Source of the DNA: Leptobrachium leishanense
Lineage: Eukaryota > Chordata > Amphibia > Anura > Megophryidae
Direction of reading: 5' to 3'
Length of the DNA stretch: 64,000 nucleotides
NCBI GenBank assembly: GCA_009667805.1
Contig: CM019070.1
Location: forward strand, 59,276,735 to 59,340,734
In this document: piece after piece, positions 45,454 through 57,803 of the stretch
How positions within the stretch are numbered: position 1 is the stretch's first letter
Layout: every line of letters starts with the position of its first letter
The notes under the pieces: model-generated
Databases searched by the model: none
Told to the model about the DNA's origin: nothing
What the model saw: only the letters and a program-made list of their open reading frames with translations
Made by a program: the position numbers and the translations under genes

Positions 45454-47015
45454 GGTCACATTTTCCCTGGTTTTGGCCACGCCCCCTGGTGGTGAAGGGC
45501 CTCCATGTCTGTTTTACCCTGTGGTGTGTTTGGCTGTGCTGTCTGGGCTGATCTGGGGTTCTGCTGTGATCTCCTTGTCTGGGGTTACATGGCCCAATCA
45601 CACAGACCCACTCCCTATATATATATCCCAGCAGCACAGAGCCTCATTGACAGTTTGTGGAGTTTCATGGTGGTTGTGTCCAGTTCCTGTTCCCAGCGTT
45701 GCTGCAAAGCATTTCTGTCCAAGTTTATTCTGGTTTTGACCTTGGCTGTATTTCCTGACGCTCCTTTTCTGCCTACTCCTGGTTTCTCTGTGTGCTGATC
45801 TGTTGCCAACCTTTGCCTGTATGACCATTCTTATATGTTTCATGTACCTTGTTTGTCTTACAGGGTTATTCAAAGAGAATCGAAAAGTCACCGCACGTTC
45901 GGTGACTTTTCGTTCTCTTCAATTCGGTGCAAATCGGCTTTCCCATTTCGGCCACCCTGCGGTGTATTCAGCAAGCACCACAGGGCTGTCGAAGTGCAGG
46001 GAAAAGCTGCCGAAAACCCGGCGAACACACACTGAAAACCCGTAAAAACATCTGGATTAACCCGTCGAAGACGCCGGAAAAACCCGAGCAGAAGCCAATC
46101 ACACGCAGCGAAGCCTCCGGAAAAAGCCGACACCGCAGAAGAAGGCAGTGAATAAATTAGGAAAACCGTTTGCATGAATGATTGAAAAGTGAAACGCTGT
46201 TTGCAAAGAAACTACTGAGCGAAAATGTCTGAAATTTACATATGAGGTCCAGGGAATAATAATAAAAAGGGCTGTTACAGAAAAAATAAGTAAAGTAAAA
46301 AAAAATCCAGAAAAATGCTTAAAATATCCTAAAAAAATCTATAAATAAGGAGACTCTTTACTGCAGAATTTTATAATGAACGGTTTATTAGATATTGAAT
46401 TAAAACGGGAATATATTTAACATTGAAGCCTATGGGATTCTCCTGAATAAACTTGCCGAATTAAACCACCGAATGGCAGGGCATTTCGGGAACCTTTCAC
46501 TGCTGGTTTGTGTTCTCTGAATAGCCGAAGCAGTGCTTTTTTATGGGGATTTCACTGCCCTCGAACAGGCACCGTATGTGCAGGCAATTTGCCAGGATTT
46601 GGCGTATTGCCTGCTCTCTGAATAGCCGAATGGCCAAGAAAGGTAACCGAACGCTGATTTTCAGCGTTCGGTTACCTTTCTCCAGCCATTCGGATCCCTT
46701 TGAATAACCCTGTTAGTTAAGCATATACTCAGAGGCCACATACAAGGACCTCTTACTGTAGTCTTTCTGTATGTCTTGTTAACCCTCGCTTTTCTTGTTC
46801 CCCTTGTTCTGTTGTACTTTGTGAGGGTTTCTTAGATAGAAATTATTCCCAGCATAGGGATCCCTTTAGTTATCTCCCTGGCCCTCCTGTCCCTTGTGTC
46901 TCAATCTGGTTTCTGCTTAGCCCTGGAATCTGTATTATTGACCTGTCCTGTATCAAGTCAGCAGCTCACCTGCCTAAAGGGCTACACTCCTTGTTCCAAG
47001 CCACCACGATGACCC
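45454..47015 (+). mobile_element. LTR copy 3, interrupted by a MITE
   Basis: The start GGTCACATTTTCCCTGG resembles TGTCACATTT/TGTTACATTC of the other LTRs, with a TATA-like CCTATATATATATCCC near 45614. The end CTGCCTAAAGGGCTACACTC resembles CTGCTTAAAGGGCTAAATAC of the first LTR. The element at 45861-46712 splits it. Outer limits are approximate. Confidence 0.5.
45861..46712. mobile_element. CAGGGTTATTCAAAGAGA element, copy 2
   Basis: CAGGGTTATTCAAAGAGAAT to GATCCCTTTGAATAACCCTG with TTA on both sides (45858-45860, 46713-46715). It aligns along its length with 39516-40416. No ORF for a transposase. Confidence 0.85.
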
Positions 47016-47964
47016 ATGCAGGTATAAAATGTTACAGTTATAATGAATGAAAATCCCTGTATAGTGCAGATACAAGTTGTTACTGTAATTTCCATACACA
47101 GGCATTATGCCACATACAGATTATTTTTTATATTTTATTGGTGTTTTTTGGAAGCTGCATTGCTAATAATCTCATTATGATCACTACAAACCCCCATAAG
47201 CAGGAGATTTCATAATTTTATTAGCTATCCGCATCACATTTACTGCATTTGTGTCAGGGAGATTATAGGGTGGGAGTCCGGTATGCGGTACCGGCGTGGT
47301 ATCCAAGGATTAATCCAAAATCAGAGTCAGATACGGTCCAAAGGTCGAGGGCAGGTGGAAATAGGAATATGATGGCGCCGTATAAATAAAGAATAATAAT
47401 CCCTTGATGAGATACCGTAACCGGCACTTAAAAGGTTCCAGTGTCCAGCATTGCCATGTTTCCCCGTGCATGGGCTGTGCTTGTTGTGGCCCATAGCGCA
47501 GAAATGGGCAATTCACCCATAGAGGTGATGTTGGAGCACGACTCCGCAGTCAGAATGTCGACAGCCAATTGGTTGCTACAAGTGAGCATCGGGTTGTCAT
47601 TAGGTATCTCCACTCAAAACTGTTACGCTCCCCTGTGGCATGCTACATGGACGATAGTTACACCAAAACTTTGATCGGGAATTGCTCGCTTCCAAATATA
47701 TTTGTTAACCAAAAATTAATTATTTTTAGAATTTCCTCTCAAAGAGCTATATTTAGCTATATGGGTTTTCAATTTGTCCTTGAGCCACAGCAATTCTATT
47801 GAATCTACGGATCTACTGAAGGCCAAGGAAGGGTCAATTAGATCTGTACGTAAGGGTCTTTGAAAAGGAAGGGGGCATGAAAATGTGTATGGACGCATCC
47901 CCCTGCATTGGTTCAGCAAATTCATTCAAATATAAATATGTGAAAGGCATTATATAAACTAGAA
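47016..47964. other. Unassigned; LINE tail at about 47372-47399
   Basis: GGCGCCGTATAAATAAAGAA-TAATAAT is a minus-strand LINE 3' tail. No gene otherwise. Confidence 0.4.
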
Positions 47965-48412
47965 GGGACAAACTTGCCACTGAATTGCACCGAATGGTGG
48001 ATTTCTCCGTACAGTGCAATTTTGTGGCAGTTCATCTATTCAGAAAGCTGTCAATTTGTCAGTATTTGGCGAATTGACAGCAAAATAAAGTGCAGATCAC
48101 CTCAATTCAGTGATCTCCAGCAGCAGTGAAATTGTCCCACAGAGAAATAATGCTTAATCGATTCCGAGAACGCCGAACTGCCCCGAAGTGCCAGTGAAAT
48201 GCCCTGATTTTCAGTGATTCAGTTCGACAGGTTTAAACAGGCGAATCCCATAAGATTCAACGTAAAAATATATTATCGTTTTTATTTTATTTTTATTCAA
48301 CTGTTAATTCGTTTCAATTTCAGCAAACCGTCTATTTATTTTTTTGGAACATTTTGATATATTTTTAAGGCGAAATTTTCTCAATCTTTTTTAAAGGCTT
48401 TTATTCTAACTT
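47965..48412. mobile_element. MITE related to 1031-1712, truncated
   Basis: Shares ACTTGCCACTGAA, GATTTCTCCGTACAGTGCAA and GTGGCAGTTCATCTATTCA with the first copy, but lacks the right end where the DIRS fragment begins. Confidence 0.6.
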
Positions 48413-48419
48413 ACCGTCA

Positions 48420-48993
48420 TACTAAATTCTATCATTTTAATACACGGACTCAGAGGCTCCTGTTGCAAGTTCAAAGCTTGTCCAACATCGCGGACGACCA
48501 ATGAACCACTGGCTTGAAATAGAAGGTCCGAAAAGTGGTCACTCTCGACCGATCCACAGACCATAATAGATCATCCAGCCGACGACGCTACAGCGGACCG
48601 CACAGAGTGAGCCCCAAAAACAGATACACCAACTCCAGCCAGAGCAAGTAGTCATTTAAGCCAGCACTCCAAAGTAGTGGAACCAACCGGGGCATGAGGG
48701 GCCTTAAACGATAGAAATAGGGGGCCAACCCCTGCCGCACGAAATGGCAGAGTCCGAGATTTATATACCTGCAAGCAGAGCACAGGACAGAGATCGGGCT
48801 GTGCCGAGAAGGCAGGGTACAACACCGAGGTAATCAAGGTCTTAGTACGCCTGGTGATATCGAACCGAACCCCATCTGGAACAAAAGAGCGAGCTCCGAA
48901 ATCGAGGGCCCTGACGTCTCCAACCCACTTACAGGAAACCATGCAAAGCAACGTCAACAGTTTCGCCGACCCCCATACACCTTTTATGGCCAA
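48420..48993 (-). pseudogene. DIRS-type tyrosine recombinase fragment
   Basis: Minus-strand translation reads LLTLLCMVSCKWVGDVRALD (first catalytic Arg region), FDITRRTKT, a CPVLCLQVY segment, SFKAPHAPV, then after a stop codon FGAHSVRS (HxxR box) and further degraded sequence. The order and motifs match the C-terminal catalytic domain of the tyrosine recombinase of DIRS retrotransposons, which integrates circular DNA copies without a target duplication. Stop codons interrupt it and reverse transcriptase is absent, so it is a relic. A hAT fragment follows directly upstream. Confidence 0.75.
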
Positions 48994-49113
48994 TATCTTG
49001 CATGTATGCCCTCTTGGAGGGCACTTACATTTTCAGAAGTTCGACCCCCATTGACTTGCAATACCTTCGAGTTCGAACCGAACACGGGGGGGGGGTGTTC
49101 GGCCCTTCCCTAG
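48965..49113 (+). mobile_element. Terminal fragment of the BED-hAT family
   Basis: CCCCCATACACCTTTTATGG, GCCCTCTTGGAGGGCACT and CGAACCGAACACGGGGG, ending in GGCCCTTCCCTA, equal the reversed left end of the elements at 8216 and 52997. Only about 150 bp remain. Confidence 0.75.
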
Positions 49114-49124
49114 AAGCAAACTAT

Positions 49125-49305
49125 CAGGGTTATTCGGAGAGAGGTGAAAACCAGGAGAATGAGTGGAGAAGTGAAAATTCTAGGTCAAAATAGCCAAACC
49201 AGAAAAATTCTCCCTTTTATCTCACTTTCCAAATCGGCCATTTGGTCTAGATTGTTCTCTTCTCCTGCCATTCTCCTGGTTTTCACCTTTCTCTGAATAA
49301 CGCAG
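49125..49305. mobile_element. Hairpin MITE (CAGGGTTATTCAGAG family), copy 4
   Basis: CAGGGTTATTCGGAGAGAGG to CTTTCTCTGAATAACGCAG, with TAT at the left flank. The core GGTCAAAATAGCCAAAC is shared with the other copies. Confidence 0.75.
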
Positions 49306-50032
49306 TTTAAAATATGCTTGCTGACTGCAATGCTCTCTAGGCATTTCTCTGAATAAGGTTATATGATGCACAATTAGGGGAAAAATATTTTCTATAAAAA
49401 GGTTTCCATTATGAAGATTGCAAAAAAATGTGTAAGTCATTAGTAACCCCTATAAAGAGGGTGAGAGATGTTCGATTGTAATGCTTGCTGAAAGTTAGGT
49501 TGGAAAAGTTTTTACATTGTCCACATGTGACTTCTGATGGTGTGTCAAAACTTTCATGTGGTTTATGAGTATCATCTCAAATCTTACCAGAATTTGTCTA
49601 TTTTTTTTGTTTCTTTTTACCTTTAGTGACACGGTTTCGTCTGACCTAGTTTGATATGAGTGATACAAGTTATTCATATTTGGTCAAACGGAAGGAAGTG
49701 AATATTCATCATCATGTCTCTTGACCACTAGGTAGCAGTTTTGAAACGCTCAGCTTCTCTGATCCAGTGAGAAACGTTTGCGATTACATGTTACACAAGT
49801 CTTTTGTCATCAGAATTATATTGCTTACAGTGAATATGTCAGTGTATTATATAAGAAAAATGCAAAATTTAAAATCAAGATTTTAAAAGTTGAGTAAATT
49901 CACTTAACTGGCTAATTTGCCTTAATTGTATGTCTGTAATTAAAGCAGGATGGTTTATACATTTGGAAATAAATTTATGATTGTGTAGAAAAAGTTGAGA
50001 AAACTCTGTAGTGTCAGTTGTTTTAAATGCAT
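49306..50032. other. No gene recognised
   Basis: AT-rich DNA without a recognisable repeat, directly before the L1 insertion. Confidence 0.4.
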
Positions 50033-50048
50033 AAGAAACAAATGTATC

Positions 50049-50834
50049 TGGCAGGCGGATATTGGAGAAGAACTTGACATGGAGTATTGGTCCGAGATCT
50101 GGGAAGCCAATTTTAAATCATCAGGCTGTATCACCCATATGGAACAAAGCGTTAAAACCCTCTTTCGCTGGTACCGTACACCGGTAAGACTGCATCACAT
50201 GCGCGCTATCCCAAATGGTCTATGCTGGAGGGGTTGCGGTCAACCTGGGACATATTACCATCAATGGTGGCTGTGCCCCAAATTGCACCCGTACTGGGCT
50301 ACACTGGCGGATTGGCTCCATCAAGCTCTTCAGCGGTCGGTGGAGATCAACCCTTGGACATTCTTACTGTCCTGTCCCGTAGAAGGGCTACAAAGGTGCG
50401 AAAACAAACTCATTGCTCGAGTCACCTTAATTCACCCGCAGAGCCTTGGCAAGGCACTGGAATCAACCGACGCTCCCTTCCTACCCAGAACTCCTCAATG
50501 TTCACAGAGGCACGTATGATGGAGCAACTCACAGCCCAGATTCACGACACTCCTCACATCTATCTGAAGATTTGGGCGAACTGGCTTGGATGTCCGGCAC
50601 TGCCATGAGTGGCTGGACTCTGGTGTGGGCTCCTTTACACAGAGGCGATTATCCTTTCCTACCCTTCCCCTCTCTTTCTCTACTTTCTTATTTTATTATT
50701 ATTTTAGCTTCTTTTAAATCTATATAGTTTAATCTTTGTTATCAGTACAATGCACTTGTGTTCCATTTGAGCGAAGCATCATATTTCTTGTTATGTCGTA
50801 CTATAAAATTTAATAAAAGACAGAATTTAAAAAA
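50049..50834 (+). mobile_element. 5'-truncated L1-like LINE (786 bp) with target duplication
   Basis: Target duplication AAGAAACAAATGTATC at 50033-50048 and 50835-50850 is exact over 16 bp. The 3' end has AATAAAAGACAGAATTT and an A-rich tail. The insert encodes the C-terminus of an L1/Tx1-type ORF2: FRWYRTPVRLHHM, then a zinc-knuckle-like CWRGCGQPGTYYHQWWLCP, then WATLADWL. A frameshift near 50400 (the second frame runs to 50608) shows it was dead soon after insertion. Confidence 0.88.
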
Positions 50835-51184
50835 AAGAAACAAATGTATCGGTTATGGAACTCTTCTTCAGTGTAATACCTATGGGCACCTTTCTGGTAA
50901 AACGCAGCATTGTCTCAACCTTTTCTAAGGACCCAGTGTGTTGGTGGAGAGATGTTACAAGCGTGTTTGGTAAAGACTATCACGCTTTAGTTGATTTCAC
51001 TGCAACGATTTGGTATGCCCTAAACCTAGAATTGGTAATCATTCTTATTTGGAATTCTGGGAGATGAACCTACTGTGACTTCTACTTTTTACTACTGCTG
51101 CTCCACTTCAACGCCATTGGGCTATAGCACTGACCCATCTACCTTTTGAAACCATTGCAGGTGAAAGAGCAGAATCATCTACAT

Positions 51185-51366
51185 CAGTGTTTCCCAAACC
51201 TGTCCTCGGGACCCTCAACCAGGCCAGATTTTGCAGATTACCTTGGGGAAATGCAGTCTGAATCCTGCAATCGCTGAGCAGCAAATCATATCACCTGTGC
51301 TGTGCTTCAGATATCCTGCAAACCTGGTGAGGCGGAGTGTCCTGAGGACAGGTTTGGGAAACACTG
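51185..51366. mobile_element. hAT MITE (CAGTGTTTCCCAAC family), copy 4
   Basis: CAGTGTTTCCCAAACCTGTC and inverted right end. Flanks ATCTACAT/ATCTACAC match at 7 of 8. Confidence 0.85.
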
Positions 51367-51374
51367 ATCTACAC

Positions 51375-52511
51375 TCTACCCAGGATGTTCATAGACCTAG
51401 ATGTGACCTCCTTCCATATCCTTGTGAGAGTGGAAGGCTTCAACCTATGGGCTCGACTTAAATCTATTGGCATGTTCAGACCAATTTTTTTTATAAAAAA
51501 AATTATCAGCTCATTCAAACAGTTTTGGCCATAGCTGAAAAATCTTAAGCAGTCTTGTCATCAGGCCCCCCCCCCCAATACTGGATTTGCAGGAGATTAC
51601 TGAAATTTAAAACAACCATCACTGGGCAGTAAATGGGCATGTAGGTAGGCGCCATCTAGGCTCAGAGAATTTTGTACGACATTTCCCAGTAGTTAGAGGA
51701 GGGGATACAGCTACTAGAGAGGATCGTGGCTCTGATCAAATCCTGGTATGTAAGGGAGGATAAAACAGGGAGCCACTTGGTAAGTGCTTTCCAGTGACCA
51801 AGGCCTATAAAAGAATGTAGATATGGGATGTAGAGGGCAGTAGCACATTGCTCATATATTTTGGTGCACTGGCTGTGTAATTTTAACCACAACATGTTTC
51901 CTGAGGAATTACACCTCTTGCCTTTAACTCAAAATCTGCCCCCCCCCCCCCCCGCTCCCGATGTTTATTGCCTGTATGTTAACGTGTATGTTAATTGCTG
52001 GAGCCATATGCCATAGCTCCAGGATGATATGATACCTTACAATTTATAATGGATTTATATATTATATTATTATATATTTATATATATTAAGGGAAGCGGA
52101 AATCCAATTTTTATGAATCTCTCTTTTTCTAGTAATTTTTTAAAGTAGAGTTTTAGATTCCGTAATAATAGAACAAACCAACAGTGTCTGTCAGGATGCG
52201 AGGTGCTTATTTTCATCTTTGGTTAAAACCTCAACTTCCCTGCTAGGATTGTAAATTGTTATTTCTCTATACTGAAATTTCTAAAAGGTGTGAGAAGGGT
52301 AAGTGGATTAGGTCGAGTTTAAACTTTCTCTTGCCCTCCACAAACCGAAGGGCTTGTAATGTTATGAATATCATATACGGCTGCTTTCTTCTAGCGGTAT
52401 CCCACCTCGAATCCATGATGTGAGACAAAACATGAAACCTAATGGCATGTTGGAGTTGAGTACAATGTAAAGATTTTGTCCAATTCTTTGCGGTACTTTT
52501 CTAACATAATT
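51375..52511. other. No gene recognised
   Basis: Contains poly-C runs near 51567 and 51938 and AT-rich stretches. Nothing supported. Confidence 0.4.
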
Positions 52512-52590
52512 ATATTAATTTATTTATAAAGGATTTTACCAGGAAGGATACATTGATATTTCTCTCATTTTCAAGTATGTCCTGGGTTCA
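52512..52590 (-). mobile_element. SINE 3' end fragment
   Basis: TTATAAAGGATTTTACCAGG, AAGGATACATTGATATTTCT and AAGTATGTCCTGGGTT are the reverse complement of the 3' part of the SINE at 63005-63214. Confidence 0.65.
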
Positions 52591-53809
52591 GCAACATTAA
52601 ATTGTTACAGTGTTACAGAAATACAAAGTAATAAAATGCAAAATAATTAAAAAAAAAATTGCACTTGATCACTTCTATACAAGGGTCGCAGGGAACGTAG
52701 TTCCTCCACTATTTTTGTGGAGGAAACCAAATTCCTGTTTGCCCCTCACCCCAAAGGCTGGGGTCAGATGAGCGTTCTGTGGAGCAGAAGGAATGTCCGT
52801 GAGCGTGGACGTTCCTTCCACGCTGACGCCGGTCTGGCCAACTCGCTGAGCGCAGCTAAGCCTTGCAGCGCTGAGCGTACCAATTCCCCCTAAAGAGGAT
52901 CGTGCTTTGCAGCTTCGTCGAACACCCATCATTGCGCTTCAACGGGGAGGATTTCAGCAGGGCCGCAGTACGTACGCGTGCTGAGCGTGTGGCCGGTAGG
53001 GATGAGCCGAACACCCCCAAGTTCAGTTCGAGCCCGAACACGAACTTCCCATTTGTTCGGGTCCGAACCTGAACTTGAACCCAATGCAAGTCAATGGGGC
53101 TGAAAATTCGGTTTATTAGAGTGCCCTCCAAGAGGGCATATATGCTACATATTTGCCATAAAAGGTGTATGGGGGTCCAGGTAGTGCCCTGGGAGACAGG
53201 AGACAAGGACAAAAAGATAAAAAAAAAAGTTTTTAAAGGGACAGGGAGTTTTCCATGAAATAAGGGTTAAAAATAAAAACCAAAAATTCCTTCAAATATC
53301 GTGCCTAGGAGGTCCCCATAACCTGCCCGTGAAGTGGCGGATTTCTAGGATGTATAGAAACACTTAAAAACAAAAAAATGACGTTTCATATGACGGTAAA
53401 TGCTTTTCCTTTAATCTATCCATAAACAACTGCTTGGGGTGGCAGTCTGTATGAAAAGAGGAGACATTTTCGGACACGCAGAAAAGTTTACTGATTTTTT
53501 TGGCTAAATTATTGTGAAATATATGCAGGCTTTGATCTGTTAAAGAGCGTCAGTGCACCCAGATATTGTGCCTTTAATGCCAGGCCAGCAAGTATCATCA
53601 TACAGTAACCCCTCTGTGGTATTGTGGAAGAGTGCAGGGTTGGACCCTGCGGTTCAAAAAATTAAATTGATATAAATCTGGCACAGGCGTCAGTGCAGCC
53701 AAATATTGTGCCTTTCATGGCAGCAAGTGCATTCACATCGTAACCCTTTTGTGGTATTGTGGAAGAGTTCAGTGCTGGAGGTTTTGTGAATGCAGAAGAC
53801 ATCCCCGAT

Positions 53810-56800
53810 CTATTCCGTTACGTCAGCATCAGGGGATTGATAACTGCTGATCCAGGACTGATTCATTTTTATAAATGTCAGCCGGTCTACAGAGTCGGTG
53901 GACAGACGCACTCTTTTGTCTGTGACAAAACCTCCAGCGGCACTGAACGTCCTTTTGGAAAGCACGCTAGATGAAGGGCAACCTAGTAGCTGCATAGCAT
54001 ATTGGCTTAGTTCTGGCCAGTGATCCAATCTCAACACCCAGTAAGCCAGTGGATCATCTGCTGGAAACGTATCCAGGTCTGCCCTTGTCCCTAGGTAGTC
54101 CTGCACCATATGGTGAAGACGCTGGCAATGGGTGCCTACATTTGACGTCCCTGGGCATCGAGGACTAAAAATTTTTAAAAAAGCATCAGTCAAGTGGCCC
54201 TGGCCTTCACCACTATTCCTCTGATCACCCGCAGCCTCAGAAGCACGTGTGTCAGCACTTGGTAATCTACCAGTGCCTGGAAAGGTGTTACACAAGTGTC
54301 GCTTTAGAGCGTCCTCAAGTTTTTTCATCCTGTGCTCCCTCTGTGCGGGCAGGATGAGCTCTGCAACTTTCCCCTTGTATCGTGGATCAAGAAGGGTTAC
54401 CAACCAATAATGATCCCTCTCCTTGATAGCACGAATCCTGGGGTCCTTTAGCAGGCTTTGCATCATTAGGGAGCCCATGCAGCGTAGGTTGGAGGTGGCA
54501 TTTGCTTCCGAGTCTTCCTGGTCAATGAGGAATGGATGACCATATCGTGCACTTCCTCCTCCCAGCCACGCACTAGCCCTTCTGTTTCTGGGCACACAAA
54601 ACCCTCCCTTGAGAAATCCCCACCTTCAGTGCCCCCACTACTTAAATACTCCTCCTCCTCATCCTCCTCCTGTCTGATCTGAGTAGGACCCGCTGGAATG
54701 CTGTCTGTGGAAAGACTGGGGACTTGAGAGCTAGGGAAGGCCTCCTCTTCCTCCTGCTGCTCTGCCTCTAGAGCCACATCTATAATTCCCCGCAGAGTGT
54801 GCTCCAGCAGGAACACTAAAGGAATTGTGTCACTGATGCATGCACTGTCCCTGCTCACCATCCTCGTTGCCTCCTCAAATGGTGACAGTACAGTGCATGC
54901 ATCTTTGATCATCAGCCACTGCGGGGGGGAAACCAAGTTGACCTGAACCTGTCCTTGTGCCATACTCACACAGGTACTCGTTGATGGCCCTCTGCTGCTT
55001 GTGCAGATGCTGCAGCATTGCTAATGTCGAGTTCCACCTGGTGGGCATGTCACAGATCAGACGGTTTGTGGGAAGGTGGAATTCTCCTTGAATTTCTGCC
55101 AGGCGAACGCTTGCTGGGAATGACCGTCTGAAGTGGCTGCAGACTTTTCTGGCCTGGATGAGAAGCTCTGGCAGCCCTGGGTACTTGGTTAGGAATCACT
55201 GTACCACCAGATTTAGGACGTGTGCTAGGCATGGTACATGCGTCAATTTACCCTTGCGTAGGGCGGAGAGAAGGTTTCTGCCATTATCGCAGACGATCAT
55301 TCCCAGCTCAAGCTGGCGTGGTGTTAACCATCTCTGCACCTGCCCCTGCAGAGCTGACAAAATTTCTGACCCGGTGTGGCTCCTGTCCCCTAAACAAACC
55401 AGCTCAAGCACAGTATGGCATCTTTTTGCTTGAGCCATTGCATAGACCCTGTCAGGCGTCGGTTTAACTGCCACTTCGCCAGAGACAGAGAGGAGGAGGA
55501 GAGAGGGAGAGGTGGTGGTGGTGGAGCAGACAGACCTCATACAAGCAGCTTTCTGGAGGCGTGGTGGATGAACAAGCTCCAGCACAGAGCCCCGTCTTGG
55601 ATCCCCTCAGCTGCAATCAGAGTTACCCAGTGTGCCGTGAAGGAAATATAAAACGACCCTGTCCATGCTTGCTGGACCACGTGTCTAAAGTCACATGCAC
55701 CTTGCTGCTGACTGCCTTTCCCAATGACTGGATAACATTGTCTTCCACGTGCTGGTATAGTGCTGGAATGGCCTTGTGTGAAAAGTAATGGCGTTTTGGA
55801 ACCTGCCACTGTGGTACAGCACATTCAGCAAATTCACGGAAGGGAGCAGACTCCACCAGCTGGAAAGGCAGCAGCTGCAATGCGAGTAATTTTGCTAAGC
55901 TGGCATTTAGACGCTGTGCTTGGGGATGGTTGGGACTATATTTTTTCTTTTGCTGCGGCAACGTAATCTGACTGCGTAAATCTTCAGCTACTGGGATGAT
56001 GTCACATTGTGAGGAAGGAGCTGGTACATCCATTAATGTAGCATCATCCCTGTCGATGGAGGTTGTAGGCAATGACATGGCAGGACATACAGTGGGGGTA
56101 GAGACAGATGAGGAGGAGGACCTACGCAAAGTTTTGCGCCAACGGGATGTGTGGCACTTGTTCATATGTCGCCTCAAGCACGTGGTACCCAAGTGTCCGG
56201 TATCTTTCCCACGCTTAAGCCTCATCTGACATAGATTACAAATAGCAACGCTGCGCTCTACTGCACATTTCTTAAAGAACTCCCAGACAACAGAGTTCCT
56301 GCGTGTGTTCTTTGAGACAACAGCGCTGTGCACTGGAGCAGCTCTGACATGTGACGCCTTGGACTGGATAGTGCTACGGTTGGTCACAGAGGATGTTGTG
56401 CCTCGCGTTTGCTGTGCCTCCTCCTCCTCCTCTTCCTCACTTAATTCCTCTGTTTGATCTGGCACCCAGGTGGAGTCAGTGACCTCATCATCATGGTCAT
56501 CTTCACCCCCTATCTCCTCCTCACTGGAGCCAACTTGGCAGTATGCTGCAGCTGCTGGGGCAACATGAGTGCCAGTTATTTGTGTGTCATCACTGGCACC
56601 CCCTTCCTCTAGGTTGATTATACTCCCTTCCTCAACCTCAGAGATTGAATCAGAGCACTGTACTTGCTGCGCATCCTCAGGCAGCATGTCACTCTCATTG
56701 TAGTCAAACAATTCAGCTGACTCCTCCGTGTGTGATAGCGAGGCTACGGCAGGAGTAGCTGTGGACATGGAGGCTGCATTAGATGCTTTGGCAGCTGAGG

Positions 56801-57056
56801 TGGACTGTAAAGCACTAGAAGCCTGGCTGGCAGAGGACTCGGAGGATGAGGATGGCCTGGTTAGCCAATCCACCAAGTCCTCTGTATGTTGCTGCTACTT
56901 AAGACGGCCAGCACCAGTTAGAAAGGACAAGCGTGCCCCTGCAGAGGATGCACCACGTCCACCACGACCAGAGGCACAGCCTCCCGACACAGGGGCTGCT
57001 TGCCCTCTTATCTGTGTCTGGGAGCGTCTGCCTGTCCTTTTTGTTCTTTCAGACAT
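53810..57056 (-). pseudogene. hAT transposase, BED zinc finger type, decayed (copy 2)
   Basis: Start ATG 57056-57054 (MSERTKRTGRRSQTQIRG). A TAG lies about 50 codons in, where copy 1 has CAG. From there a 417-codon open piece (to 55623) includes acidic Ser/Glu-rich stretches and an intact BED finger at about 56150-56290: VVWEFFKKC, AICNLCQMRLKRGKDTG, TTCLRRHMNKCH, the C2H2-like ligands. After frameshifts come a hAT core with DACTVLSPFEEATRM (about 54860-54910), DPRYKGKVAELILP (about 54345-54385) and the C-terminal dimerisation domain YWVLRLDHWPELSQYAMQLL to DRLTFIKMNQSWI; the stop TAG is at 53810-53812. The family role is excision and insertion of the element. Disruptions make this copy inactive, but the BED and C-terminal domains are the better preserved of the two copies. 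Confidence 0.9.
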
Positions 57057-57766
57057 GGTGAGTGATATATAGATTAATATATACAGAACTCTGATTCAAC
57101 TCTGGTATAACTCAGTAAGACACACTGATAGCTGGCAGCCAGTGACAAGAGACAGATCACCTCAATTCACAAATGTTTTAAAGAAATTAGTGAGCCCCAA
57201 AATAATGCGTGGTACTGGTTGTGTGACAAGACACAGATCACCTCAATTCACAAATATTTTGAAGAAATTAGTGAGCTCCAAAAAGATTTGAAATATATAA
57301 CCTGGATCGGCGCAAATAATGCTCTCTGGGGTCCTGGAATCTCACATATATATGGAAAAAAATAGTGCAATACAGTAAGTATTTAGGAGTGTTATATAAT
57401 TCAGGTATTTGTCCCACTCACAAGAGTAGAGCCCAATCACTGGCTCTGAGTGGGTCCAGGCATGTGGGTATATTGTCTTCGAATTTCTTAGGTGACCCCA
57501 CCTTATCAAGGATATGTTGTCCAAGACCATGTAATAAAAGAAGAAAAAACACAATCCTTGTGCATATCTACAGGATTCTTAGTAAGGTGTACTAGAGATT
57601 TTCTACTCACATTTTAGCTCTAGAATACAGGCTCATGAGTTTTTTTGGATCGAGGAAACTCAAAGGAAAACCTTCTATGGTCCAAAGTATGGCGCAACAC
57701 CAACAGGATCAAAGATGGAAAATAAAATTTATTTAAAACAAAATAAAAACATACTCAGTGCTGCAG

Positions 57767-57803
57767 AACGCGTTTCGCCGCATAAAAACAGCGGCTTCAT
57801 CAG
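57767..57803 (-). ncRNA. Hammerhead ribozyme core of the Penelope-like element
   Basis: On the minus strand: CTGATGA, stem II AGCCGC with a TGTTTTTAT loop and GCGGC, then GAAACGCGTT. Both invariant boxes and stem II are perfect. The ACGCGT after GAA is palindromic, so stem III may form only in a dimer. Penelope-like elements are known to carry such motifs. Confidence 0.7.
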
